Source: Williamsia sp.
GTDB lineage: Bacteria; Bacteroidota; Bacteroidia; Chitinophagales; Chitinophagaceae
Direction of reading: 5' to 3'
NCBI GenBank assembly: GCA_015069695.1
Contig: JADCRZ010000015.1
Span: 1-64,000 of the forward strand
DNA: 64,000 bases
Every line of letters starts with the position of its first letter. The stretch's first letter is position 1. Positions 11,001 through 18,037 of this stretch are shown in pieces. The notes beneath the pieces were generated by a model. The model searched no databases. It saw nothing but the letters and a program-made list of their open reading frames with translations, and was not told the DNA's origin. Position numbers and translations under genes: made by a program.

Positions 11001-11270
11001 GATGGTTACCCTATCAGTGACCTGTGTAACGGGTATCCCCATTTCTTTCTGGAGGATAGCAACCAGCTGGCTGTCGTAATCGGGCGACAGATGCAGGATC
11101 ACCACATAAGCCATGCCTGAGTTGGCGGGCACATGACTGAAAAATTCCTGCAATGCCTGTATGCCACCTTCGGAAGCGCCGATGCCGACGATAAGAAACT
11201 CATCTTTCCCCGGTTTCTCCTGCAGCTGTTCGATCGCTTTGTCTGTATTTTCCGGCTCCTGATTATCCAT
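5040..11270 (-). CDS. Giant CheB-CheR-PAS/GAF sensor histidine kinase
   Basis: A 2,076-residue cytoplasmic-type signalling protein. In order: CheB methylesterase-like domain (about 25-205), CheR methyltransferase (about 228-490, with the SAM-binding run AGCATGEEAYS and NVLIYL), a coiled coil of NEEL/TEELE repeats (about 655-745), six PAS-like domains with two GAF domains interspersed, then HisKA (phospho-acceptor His1861 in SHELKTP) and a HATPase domain (NLISNAIKYSPEGG, DQGIGIP, GMGLGLY). There is no receiver domain and no transmembrane segment that I can see. In the CheB part the Ser33 and His60 positions are kept, but the usual catalytic Asp of the GxGxDG motif is Asn152. I start at the ATG at 11270 because residues upstream look unlike the family. 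The partner response regulator is not in the window. Confidence 0.9.
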   Translation of the reverse strand: MDNQEPENTDKAIEQLQEKPGKDEFLIVGIGASEGGIQALQEFFSHVPANSGMAYVVILHLSPDYDSQLVAILQKEMGIPVTQVTDRVTILPNHVYVVPPNQHLTIERESIAVSANLSTEERRAPVDLFLRTLADQHGPRTVAVILSGTGANGSMGLKRVKERGGVGIVQNPREAQFSEMPRNSIATEMVDEVLPVAEIPAKIIAYKDSLGTVEIVEDAEKRPEEQQHALREIFTLLRVRTGHDFSNYKRPTLLRRIERRVNIHNLPDLPAYARFLQEHTEETGALLKDLLISVTNFFRDKKAFEMVEQELLPLIFQAKTNADKVRIWVAGCATGEEAYSIAMLCAERTMSTIDAPKVQIFATDIDESAVAHAREGLYTLNDTADVSAERLRRFFNKEGEHFRIRREIRETILFAQHNFLKDSPFSHLDMVTCRNVLIYLNGVAQEKVIETFHFALKPGGYLFLGSSESVDGASDLYSAYSRENHIFQSRHISRHIYSLPQLLLPPLYSGAAKRDSSSRDQENKTQERTSFGDLHHQMLEEYAPPSLIVNEEYEIVHLSERAGNYLQVGGGEPSQNLLKLIKPELRLELRSALYQAVQRQSAVEAKGVHVKIDNKIQTVNIHVRPVLRDGDQAKGFILIVFEPAAETSSQGVVLSSAEEPMARQLEEQLVRAKAQLRAANEQHDFQAEEMKAANEELLSANEELRSTTEELETSKEELQSINEELHTVNQELKVKVEETSHVSNNLQNLIYSTDIGTIFLDRIFRIVLYTPAAGSIFNLIPADISRPLSDITHRLEYADILSDAETVLEKLNIIEREVRTREGKIYLLRLTPYRTDEDRIKGVVITFVDISERKQAEEALRTAEENHRIQLEQEVEQRTKELKESRDQYLSLVENTSDVITRWNRELKLVFANAAFEGKTGSSNQSQLGKTNREMGQPDEIAIPYMNSLQRTFETGETVEHVNSFPTPAGEVYFYSRLTPEKNAAGEVETVLAIARDITDIKKADLELLDLKDRLAQKATDKFYVLFNSIDEAFVLCEMITDEQGKPVDYRMLELNPAFEKMTGITVEQAKGRTAREVVPTIEDWWIETYATVALKRESVRFENRVEELDRWFNFYASPFGEEQSRQFVIVYADITARKQAEQRQAFLLKLSDGLRSLDDPIGIQAFSADLLGEHLKVNQAHYDEVIGEYVYISYSYGNGVPPLTGKFPHHDFGERLVEGYRAGKTQVSYNTATDPPISETVRGVLASAQMGAYIAVPLVKNREWVATLAVHNTIPRQWKQNEIDLVEEVAERTWAAVERARAEEALAMSEEKFRTLFNSMEEGVVTLELIFNEAEEVVDFIYVDHNPALLRQTGLSSAIVGQRVGQLFPDLEKHWFEAYGRVAKTGTPERNEYFIVALNSWFNIYISRVGGKGSHRVIAVYNNITGRKIAEMRQAFLARLDDSLRLIANPVEIQGVVALEVMNHFQVERCYYCEIAQDKAIIRRDAYREGLSSIANTYSLQDLPLFNTVLKTAQPIVVEDVHVSEEMDDHLKQLCISAGIVSYINIPVIKEQQQVGRFCLTQSTPRKWTKTEIDLASETAERTWAAIERANTEEALRTSEERLRITMDSAVDYAIININTEGIIQGWSSGAERMFGYTKEEAIGQSDEMIFTPEDRRDNAPQKERAMAYTEGRAPDERWHIRKDGSRFYTSGVLTPVYDGKLSGYVKVARDMTEQKQAEELLKVLEERNRVALQSAEMASWDWNIKEDRVVWNWQHHTLLGLEPNGDEKNGAYFLQIIYPGDKERVKKALEEAIAISGVYKAEFRIIRADDHEMRWMSGFGHAIEWDETRATRMVGVMFDITERKKLEQQKEDFLSIASHELKTPVTSVKAYGELLQATFEENNDKQSASLIQKMNAQVNRLNNLISDLLDTSKLTEGQLALEYEQFNLSDLIRELVEELQQLSRKHRLVIACEQTISVQADKKRMEQVISNLISNAIKYSPEGGDVTIVCEAGEKEIKVSVIDQGIGIPTDLQKGIFTRFFRVKHARSNTLPGMGLGLYITAGIIQRHGGTIGLSSHPDKGSVFYFTLPYNKPS

Positions 11271-11435
11271 GAATTTTGAATCAAACTCTAATTTAATGCA
11301 GTTTTCCGCAACAACAGCAGCAAAAGAAAAACAGCAGGTAACCGGTAAGCGCATCCGCTTTTTACGGCAGCCCTTTCATTTACAGGTTGAGGGTATTACG
11401 TGTGGTTAAAAGCTTTTGCTTGCAGCAAGCCCGTT

Positions 11436-12806
11436 TTACTCCGCAGCTTTGAAACCTTTTACATTTTCATGGATGTGTTTTTTATCCTGTACAGTGCCCG
11501 TACGGATGTTTTTGAGCGATACATCTTCCACTGGCCGTTCTTGCTGACCCAGTATCCTGGAAACAAACTTCACATCCGATGCCGTGATGTTGCTGAGAAA
11601 AACGCCTTTTATGGGAGTCAGCCTCTTTTCGTAGGTGGGCACAAGGGTTCGCCACTGGTACAGTACGTCTGTTTCAATGCCAAGCACCCCCAGGTCAATC
11701 TTGCCTGCCTTGATGTTGGAGGCATAGATGTCACGCACGTATCCGCCCATGCGTTCATTTGTTTTGATAAAAAGCAGGTGGTTTAATTTGGCGCCGTCAA
11801 CTACCGTGCAGCTGTCTGCAAAAACCCGCTCGATCCCGCCAGACAACTCGCTTCCGATTGCAACCAGCTGGTGTCCGTTCTTCACCGTGCAATTGCGGAT
11901 CACAATATTTTTGGAAGGCGTTTTCAGGCGCCATCCTTCCGGGTTCCTGCCTGATTTAATGGCAATCGCATCATCACCCTGGTCGAACACACAATGCTCG
12001 ATCAGTACGTTCTGGCTCATTTCCGGATCAACACCATCGTTGTTGTGCCCGTGCGCATATACTTTTACGGCTCTGATCACCACGTTTTTGGCCAGGTAGA
12101 GATGAATTGTCCAGAACGGACTGTTGGTGATGTGGATGCCTTCCAGCAGGATATTTTCGCTCCTGTTGAACTGGATAAACTGCGGGCGCAGATGAGATGT
12201 ATCATTCACCATTTGCCTTTTGATGACAGGCACGTTGTTCCATGACTGATTGTAGAGGTTTTTGATGCTGTTCATGTGGGCCGCAGGGCGGGCAAACCAT
12301 TTTTCCCATACTTCCATCCGGGCTTTTATTTCGCCTTCACCCGTAAGAGCGATGTTCTTGCAATGGTAAGCATAAATCAGGGGTGAATAGTTGTAACATT
12401 CCAGGCCTTCCCAGCTGGAGTGAACCGCCGGAAGATAATCAGCCGGGTCGCCGGAAAAAAGCAGCACGGCGCCTTTGTCCAGGTGGAGGTTTACATTGCT
12501 TTTAAAATGGATTTTCCCGGTCAGCCATTCTCCCTTGGGAACCACCACAATGCCTCCGCCGGCTTTGCTGGCCTTATCGATCGCTTGTGCGATGGCGGCA
12601 GAAGTTTTCTGTTGGTCGTTCTGCACCGCGCCACAATCCGTGATGAAAAATTTAGCGCACCGGCTAAAATCGGGTACGTTGATCCTGGGCATGTTGAAGG
12701 GAGCTTTGACGGTAAGCTGCTGAACAGGTACGCCCGGGTCTTTCTTGTAAAATGATGACAGGCAGATCAAACAGACCAGGATAGAGCCGGCGGTTCTTGG
12801 TTTCAT
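11436..12806 (-). CDS. Glycoside hydrolase family 28 (polygalacturonase-like)
   Basis: A 456-residue right-handed beta-helix enzyme of GH28, which hydrolyses galacturonosyl bonds in pectin. The catalytic set is visible: Asp257 in NNDGVD, Asp278-Asp279 in QGDDAIAI, His312 in NGHQLVAIGSE and Lys348 in FIKTNE. The N-terminus is hydrophobic (about residues 7-20), so it is exported; a clean lipobox is not obvious (Cys12 or Cys15 could serve). The extended insertions and the variant GH(Q) motif resemble exo-acting or oligogalacturonide-directed members rather than secreted endo-enzymes; that is inference. It follows an SGNH esterase on the same strand (131 bases apart). Confidence 0.88.
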   Translation of the reverse strand: MKPRTAGSILVCLICLSSFYKKDPGVPVQQLTVKAPFNMPRINVPDFSRCAKFFITDCGAVQNDQQKTSAAIAQAIDKASKAGGGIVVVPKGEWLTGKIHFKSNVNLHLDKGAVLLFSGDPADYLPAVHSSWEGLECYNYSPLIYAYHCKNIALTGEGEIKARMEVWEKWFARPAAHMNSIKNLYNQSWNNVPVIKRQMVNDTSHLRPQFIQFNRSENILLEGIHITNSPFWTIHLYLAKNVVIRAVKVYAHGHNNDGVDPEMSQNVLIEHCVFDQGDDAIAIKSGRNPEGWRLKTPSKNIVIRNCTVKNGHQLVAIGSELSGGIERVFADSCTVVDGAKLNHLLFIKTNERMGGYVRDIYASNIKAGKIDLGVLGIETDVLYQWRTLVPTYEKRLTPIKGVFLSNITASDVKFVSRILGQQERPVEDVSLKNIRTGTVQDKKHIHENVKGFKAAE

Positions 12807-12937
12807 AACTTGTCGTGCATTTTCGCTGCCCGGCTAAGATACACCTATCACGCAGGTGTTGGGCCGATTTGCTAGCGGCCCCGCCGAAATTCCTGTAAGA
12901 TCAATGTAAAAAGAAAGATGATCCGGCTGCAGGCGGC

Positions 12938-13630
12938 TTAGTTCCTGATGAGCTTCACAACGGGGTCTATCAGTTTCCGGGAGGCAGTGGAATCAAGGTG
13001 CAAGCCATCCGGTGTCATGGCATTGATGTCCAGTTGCGGTGTTGCCCATCCGTTTACAAAGAGGCAGTTGTTTTGTTTGGCCACCTTTTCAAAGGCTGTG
13101 CTCATGTCCTGCACCCGTTTGTCGCCGCCGGCATATTTTTCAGTAGAGATGGCCTTTGCGCCATAGGGAGGTGGTGCAATCACAATGATCTTTGCCCTGC
13201 TGATGGAAGAGTAAGGACAGTTCCTGATTGTCTTGATAAGTCGATCCAGGTTCTGCGGCACTTCATGCTGCCGGCCGGCAAATACGGCTTTGGCATCGTT
13301 GGTACCCAGCTGCAGTACGATAAAATCAAAAGGCCGCTCTTTGGCATTGGCAGCTGCCTTCCGGAGGTTTTCATCAATGACCAGCAGCGAGTTCAGGGTG
13401 CTGTCGCCATTGTTCACAAAACCGATCGTTCTGCCTGATTTGCTGATATTGAATACACGGGTATTGGGCAGGGCCCATTTAAACTGCTGTGGCCAGCTCC
13501 AGGGAAAGGTGCCGTTGCTGTCGCCAAGGGTAAAGATGTTGATCGTATCCGCCCCGGCTTTGGTTTGTGCAGGGAGCGTAAAGGGGAGCAAGAACAGGCA
13601 TCCGCAAATGGCTGAAAAGACAATTTTCAT
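12938..13630 (-). CDS. SGNH/GDSL-type secreted hydrolase (probable carbohydrate esterase)
   Basis: A 230-residue SGNH hydrolase with a signal peptide (cleavage near LPAQ). Block I is GDSN with nucleophile Ser38, block III is LGTND with Asn111, block V is DGLHLD with Asp207 and His210. The single-domain form of about 200 residues resembles arylesterase/thioesterase I-like and acetyl-xylan or rhamnogalacturonan acetylesterase-like proteins. Position just upstream of a GH28 gene suggests removal of acetyl groups from pectin, which is inference. An inverted repeat lies about 20 bases upstream of the start. Confidence 0.85.
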   Translation of the reverse strand: MKIVFSAICGCLFLLPFTLPAQTKAGADTINIFTLGDSNGTFPWSWPQQFKWALPNTRVFNISKSGRTIGFVNNGDSTLNSLLVIDENLRKAAANAKERPFDFIVLQLGTNDAKAVFAGRQHEVPQNLDRLIKTIRNCPYSSISRAKIIVIAPPPYGAKAISTEKYAGGDKRVQDMSTAFEKVAKQNNCLFVNGWATPQLDINAMTPDGLHLDSTASRKLIDPVVKLIRN

Positions 13631-13647
13631 ATCATGTGCAATTTAGG

Positions 13648-13670
13648 CATGTTGCGGATCATTCAACATG
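13648..13670. promoter_or_regulatory. Inverted repeat in the divergent intergenic region
   Basis: CATGTTG at 13648-13654 and CAACATG at 13664-13670 form a perfect 7-bp inverted repeat with a 9-base spacer, about one turn centre to centre. It lies 18 bases upstream of the esterase start, between divergently transcribed genes, where an operator would be expected. No regulator can be assigned. Confidence 0.3.
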
Positions 13671-13854
13671 TTGTCCGGCACTGTGGGGCAGCCGGCCGGG
13701 GTGGAATGGCCTCAACCCTTGCTTCCTGCAGCAACCTGGCTGAGTGCCAGCCTTTTTCTCCCCTGGCACTTTCTTTGAATAGCAAACATATTTGATAAGC
13801 TTTTCCGCTGCATACAATATCTTAGCAGTTCCAAGGCTGCCGACTTATAGAAAA

Positions 13855-14223
13855 TTGAAGAAGTTTACAACCATATCGCTGCTGGTAATTATCTTCTTGC
13901 AAACGTTCAGTCAGTTTGTGATCCAGGCAGAATACCTGATCAACAGGGGTTATATAGCCAGGGTGCTTTGTATTAACAAAGACAAGCCCGTTATGCATTG
14001 CAATGGTAAATGCTATCTGGCCAGGAAGCTTATGGAACAGGAAAAGCAGGAACAACAGGCCCCTCTTCCCAAAAAGGAAAAGTTTGAAGTGCAGCCCTGC
14101 TTTTTACCCAACCAGCTTAGCTTTACAAGCGAGCTTCTACTCAACGAGGCAGCATATCCTTTCCTGGATGAACCCATCTGTTCATCTCCTCTCAGCGCTC
14201 CTTTTCATCCACCTTCCGTTTAG
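13855..14223 (+). CDS. Small membrane-anchored protein with Met/His/Cys (MHCNGKC) motif
   Basis: A 122-residue protein if translation starts at the TTG at 13855, which gives MKKFTTISLL..., the usual start of this Bacteroidota family. An ATG at 13792 in the same frame would add 21 unusual residues and overlaps a CATATTTG promoter-like box. Residues 5-23 form a transmembrane or signal segment. The conserved core holds Cys39, then Met47-His48-Cys49 and Cys53, followed by a Lys/Glu/Gln-rich stretch. Thiol, imidazole and thioether ligands close together suggest metal binding, possibly Cu(I). It is the first gene of an apparent three-gene operon with a TonB receptor and a Cys-rich lipoprotein. Function is unproven; start choice is moderately sure. 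Confidence 0.7.
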   Translation: MKKFTTISLLVIIFLQTFSQFVIQAEYLINRGYIARVLCINKDKPVMHCNGKCYLARKLMEQEKQEQQAPLPKKEKFEVQPCFLPNQLSFTSELLLNEAAYPFLDEPICSSPLSAPFHPPSV

Positions 14224-14297
14224 ACATGCAGGCAACGGATCAAGACACATCTCCGTATCTCACGAAGATGATTTTATCATGCACTAAATGGTAGGAT

Positions 14298-16583
14298 ATG
14301 AACAAGCCCTTGTGCTTTATGGCAGGATTGTGTATGGCAATGAACTGTGTATATGCGCAGGTAGCCATCAAAGGAAAAGTGATTGATGCGACTACGAACC
14401 AGCCTGTTGCCGGTGCAACGGTAACAGGTGTAAACACCCCATCAAATACCATCACTGACAAGCGTGGAAATTTCACGCTCAACCTCTCTTCTCCGCAGGA
14501 TAGCATCCGGTTAACATCAGCCGGCTATACCACCAAAAGCCTGGCCGCATCAGGTCAGGAATTCTTTATTTTACTTTCTCCCTCCTTTGCCAACCTGAAC
14601 GAAATTGTTGTAACAGGTGGCCGGGAGGGGCAAAGACGGACAGAAGTTCCGGTAGCCATCCAGGTTATTTCCAGAACGGCAATCAATGATACCAAGGCCA
14701 CGCGGCTGGATATGCTGATCAACAAGGTGCCCGGTGCTTACATGGTAGACCTGGGCAATGAACAGCACAGCATGGCAGTGCGGCAGCCCATCGGAACAAA
14801 AAATCTTTTTCTGTATCTTGAAGATGGGATACCCATCAGAACAGTCGGCGATTTTAACCACAATGCCCTGATCGAGATCAACCAGGCATCCATGGACCGG
14901 ATCGAAGTCGTCAAAGGACCCGCCTCTTCGCTCTATGGCAGCGAAGCTGTTGGCGGCGCAATTAATTTTATCACGCAATCACCCACCCCTTTTCTCTCCG
15001 GAAAAATACAGGCAGAAGCGGGCAGCAGGGGATATAAGCGGACTGATTTTGCGGTGAGCAATACATTCAAGAAGCTGGGAATTTTTGCAGGCGGCTATTA
15101 TGCCGATCAAAACCAACCTCAGCAGGAACACAACAATTTCAGCAAGACAGCGCTGACCCTCCGGGCAGATTACAGCTTCAATGACAAGCTCAGGCTTTCA
15201 GCGGTGGCTGATTGGATCGCCTATCAAACAGACCAGAAAGGTGGTCTGGACAGTGCCCATTTCTATCGAAAAGATTATGTGAGCTTTTACCGCTTTACCT
15301 ACCGGAAAGTAGATGCGTTCCGGCTAAGAAGCACCCTGAGCAAGGAATGGAGCGAAAACAACAAAACCAGTCTGACCTTTTTTTACCGCCACTCCACCAT
15401 CGGACAAAACCCTTTTTACTCGATCAGCAATATTGCAGCAAATCCCCTCAAGGCAAAGGGCCAGATCAACGAAGATGCATTCAGGAGCTGGGGCGCTGTG
15501 TTGCAGCATACAACCAAGTTTCAATCGATCGATGCCAAGCTGATCACAGGGCTGAGTCTGGATTTTAGTCCGGCAACCTATGAGGCACAGTTGATCGACA
15601 TTGACCGGAATGCAGGCAATGTTTATTACAACTACACAGTAAAAGATAGCCTGCTGACCAGCTACCAGGTTGATCTCCTGAACACAGCAGCCTACGCGCA
15701 GTTTGAGTACAAGCCCGCCAAGCAGTTGAAATTGGTGGCAGCGGCGCGGTACGACCGGCTTGACTATCAGTTCGACAATCATTTGCCGCCGAGTGCATTT
15801 ACTGGCGCCCCTGATGCAACGGACCATTTTGACCATTTTACACCCAAGCTGGGACTTACCTATGATTTTGGAAGCGGCAAAGGCGTGTATGTAAACTACA
15901 GCGTTGGCTTTGCGCCACCCAACATAACAGACCTGTACACAGGCGTAAAAGTACCTGTTTTAAAAGCTTCTTCCTACAACAATTGGGAAGCAGGCGGATG
16001 GGTTTCTTTTGCCGCAAACAAGGGTTATGCAGAAGTGTCCCTGTACAAGCTGGATGGAGAAAATGAGATTGTGAGCGTGCGGCTGGCAGACGGTTCCTAT
16101 CAAAACCAGAATGCCGGAAAAACAAGTCACAAAGGCATAGAGGCAACGGTCAAATATGCACCCGTGGAAGACATCAACATCCGGCTGGCAGGCTCTTATG
16201 CAGAACACAAGTATATCAGCTACATCGAGCAGGGCAAAGATTATTCGGGCCGCACGATGGCGCAGGCACCTCCTTTTATTTACAACGGCGAGCTTACCTG
16301 TAAGCCGCACTTTATAAAAGGCTTCAGGATAGCCCTTGAAGTACAGGGAATGAACAAATACTATACGGACCCGCAGAATACGGCAACCTACAAAGGCTTT
16401 GCCGTCTTCAATGCCCGTGCAGGTTACACCTTTAAAGGATTTGAACTCTGGACGAACTGTTTAAACGTGACCGATAAAGTATTTGCGACCACTGTTGAAA
16501 AGTCTGCTTTTGGTACTTCGTACCGCCCGGGTCAGCTAAGGACCATCAACGTTGGATTGGCATACAACTTCAGAAATCAATAA
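14298..16583 (+). CDS. TonB-dependent outer-membrane receptor (non-SusC)
   Basis: A 761-residue TonB-dependent receptor with a signal peptide (MNKPLCFMAGLCMAMNCVYAQ), a carboxypeptidase-regulatory-like domain (about 23-95), a plug domain (EIVVTGGREGQRRTEVPVAI through IEVVKGPASSLYGSEAVGG) and a 22-strand-type barrel ending in Phe-Arg-Asn-Gln. Its length is typical of siderophore, metal or vitamin receptors and short for SusC; no SusD follows. It lies 74 bases after the MHCNGKC protein and 46 bases before a Cys-rich BNR lipoprotein. That context points to a small ligand such as a metal complex, not a glycan. The substrate is not readable from the sequence. Confidence 0.9.
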   Translation: MNKPLCFMAGLCMAMNCVYAQVAIKGKVIDATTNQPVAGATVTGVNTPSNTITDKRGNFTLNLSSPQDSIRLTSAGYTTKSLAASGQEFFILLSPSFANLNEIVVTGGREGQRRTEVPVAIQVISRTAINDTKATRLDMLINKVPGAYMVDLGNEQHSMAVRQPIGTKNLFLYLEDGIPIRTVGDFNHNALIEINQASMDRIEVVKGPASSLYGSEAVGGAINFITQSPTPFLSGKIQAEAGSRGYKRTDFAVSNTFKKLGIFAGGYYADQNQPQQEHNNFSKTALTLRADYSFNDKLRLSAVADWIAYQTDQKGGLDSAHFYRKDYVSFYRFTYRKVDAFRLRSTLSKEWSENNKTSLTFFYRHSTIGQNPFYSISNIAANPLKAKGQINEDAFRSWGAVLQHTTKFQSIDAKLITGLSLDFSPATYEAQLIDIDRNAGNVYYNYTVKDSLLTSYQVDLLNTAAYAQFEYKPAKQLKLVAAARYDRLDYQFDNHLPPSAFTGAPDATDHFDHFTPKLGLTYDFGSGKGVYVNYSVGFAPPNITDLYTGVKVPVLKASSYNNWEAGGWVSFAANKGYAEVSLYKLDGENEIVSVRLADGSYQNQNAGKTSHKGIEATVKYAPVEDINIRLAGSYAEHKYISYIEQGKDYSGRTMAQAPPFIYNGELTCKPHFIKGFRIALEVQGMNKYYTDPQNTATYKGFAVFNARAGYTFKGFELWTNCLNVTDKVFATTVEKSAFGTSYRPGQLRTINVGLAYNFRNQ

Positions 16584-16629
16584 ACTCCAAAACGGCAGCG
16601 TGAAAGGCTGTTCCTTTAAAAATAGTTAC

Positions 16630-17853
16630 ATGAAAAGGTCATCACCTATATTCTTTCTTGCATTTGTATTTTTCTGTTCCTGCAAGCCGGTGGAAAAAGA
16701 ACCGGGCATCACGGCATCGGCGGAAACAGCGGTTGATACATCCGCCGCTTCCTGCCCTTACTTGACAAAAGACCCGCAGAACAGGGTTGTTCTAAGCTAT
16801 GTCCGGCAGTCGGCCGGAACAGCACCTGTTTTTTGTTATGCAGTATCAGGGGATGAAGGAAGCAGTTTTGGCAAGCCGGTAGAGATACCGGGCAGCAACA
16901 AGGTGCAGCCGCATGGCGAGAATGGCCCTAAAATTATTTTCAAACCCTCCGGTGAGATCATCGCGGCATGGGGTGCTGCCAATCCGAATCCAAAAAATAA
17001 ATACTCCGGACTGGTTTATTACAGCCAGTCGTTTGATGAAGGACATACCTGGACAAAGCCCAGAAGTCTTACCACAGACACCGCCAGCTTCGACCAGCGT
17101 TATTTTGATATGGCGATTCTTCCGAACGGGGAAGCAGGGATCGTTTGGCTCGACAACAGAAAGCAATGGAAGGGAGAGGGGTCGGGTTTGTATTATGCTG
17201 AAACCAGCGGCAGGCAAGGGTTTGAAGGGGAAAGGCTGATCAGTGGTCCTTGCTGCCAGTGCTGCAGAACAGATTTGTTTATAGACGCAAAGAAAAAGAT
17301 CCATGTTTTATACCGGGCCATCCTGAACGATACCATCAGGGATATGGTTCATATTGTTTCGACGGATGATGGAAAACAATTTACAAAGCCCCAGCGGATC
17401 AGCAATGACGACTGGGTGATGAATGGCTGTCCGCATACGGGGCCGGCCATGACCGAGAACAAGGCCGGCATTCATTTTACCTGGTTCACGGGCGGCGGCG
17501 GTTCCGGTATTTATTACAACAACTCAAAGGACGGCGGAAAAACGTTCACCAGCAGAGACACCGTGAGCGGAAAAGCATCCAAGCACTGCCAGATCACGGC
17601 CTTGCCGGATGACCGCATCCTGATCGTATGGAATGAAAGCTTTGCAAATGGCAACCAGTATGCAAGCAGGATCGGGATTGAAGAGCGCGATGCTGCCGGT
17701 CATACCACGTTAAAAAATTATATTACAGGTGAGAAAAGCAATTCATCTTTCCCCGTGATTTGTCCGGTCAGTACCGGCAAAGCCGTTGTTGCGTACACCG
17801 AAAATATCAACGATCAGGAGCACGTGTTGCTTAAGCAGGTAATGATCCAGTAA
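16630..17853 (+). CDS. Sialidase-fold (BNR/Asp-box) lipoprotein with CCQCC motif
   Basis: A 407-residue lipoprotein; the lipobox FFCSC gives Cys18 as the lipidated residue. Several Asp-box-like repeats (for example SFDEGHTWTKP at about 134-144, STDDGKQFTKP at about 244-254, SKDGGKTFTSR at about 299-309) indicate a six-bladed propeller of the sialidase superfamily. The Arg triad and Tyr/Glu pair of true sialidases are not obvious, so enzymatic activity is doubtful. The striking part is Cys208-Cys209-Gln-Cys211-Cys212, with further Cys267-Pro-His and His319-Cys320. I chose ATG 16630, after the receptor stop, because it gives the lipobox; an in-frame ATG at 16552 lies inside the receptor gene. 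Automatic pipelines would call it exo-alpha-sialidase; I think a metal-binding or receptor-partner role is more likely. Confidence 0.78.
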   Translation: MKRSSPIFFLAFVFFCSCKPVEKEPGITASAETAVDTSAASCPYLTKDPQNRVVLSYVRQSAGTAPVFCYAVSGDEGSSFGKPVEIPGSNKVQPHGENGPKIIFKPSGEIIAAWGAANPNPKNKYSGLVYYSQSFDEGHTWTKPRSLTTDTASFDQRYFDMAILPNGEAGIVWLDNRKQWKGEGSGLYYAETSGRQGFEGERLISGPCCQCCRTDLFIDAKKKIHVLYRAILNDTIRDMVHIVSTDDGKQFTKPQRISNDDWVMNGCPHTGPAMTENKAGIHFTWFTGGGGSGIYYNNSKDGGKTFTSRDTVSGKASKHCQITALPDDRILIVWNESFANGNQYASRIGIEERDAAGHTTLKNYITGEKSNSSFPVICPVSTGKAVVAYTENINDQEHVLLKQVMIQ

Positions 17854-17965
17854 GGTTTCTTCCGGACCGGGTCTTATACCATACTCCTAAATCCAATTCT
17901 ACAATAAATGGGGTGAACTGGCCGATTGTTGGGGTTTCCGGTTCTCATTCAATCTATTTGCGCAA

Positions 17966-17973
17966 TAATTTTG
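17966..17973 (+). promoter_or_regulatory. Bacteroidota-type -7 box TAATTTTG
   Basis: An exact TAnnTTTG match 65 bases upstream of the TonB receptor start at 18038. No convincing TTTG -33 box was found at the usual spacing; one TTTG sits only 5 bases upstream. Tentative. Confidence 0.3.
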
Positions 17974-18037
17974 CGGTTGAAAAACCAGGAAAAACGATAT
18001 TTCGTATTCATGTAAACAGCTACCCAATCATTGCCGG

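Noticed and set aside
16630-17853. Calling the BNR lipoprotein an exo-alpha-sialidase
   Set aside because: Asp boxes show only the fold. The catalytic Arg triad is not apparent, and no sialic-acid genes are nearby.
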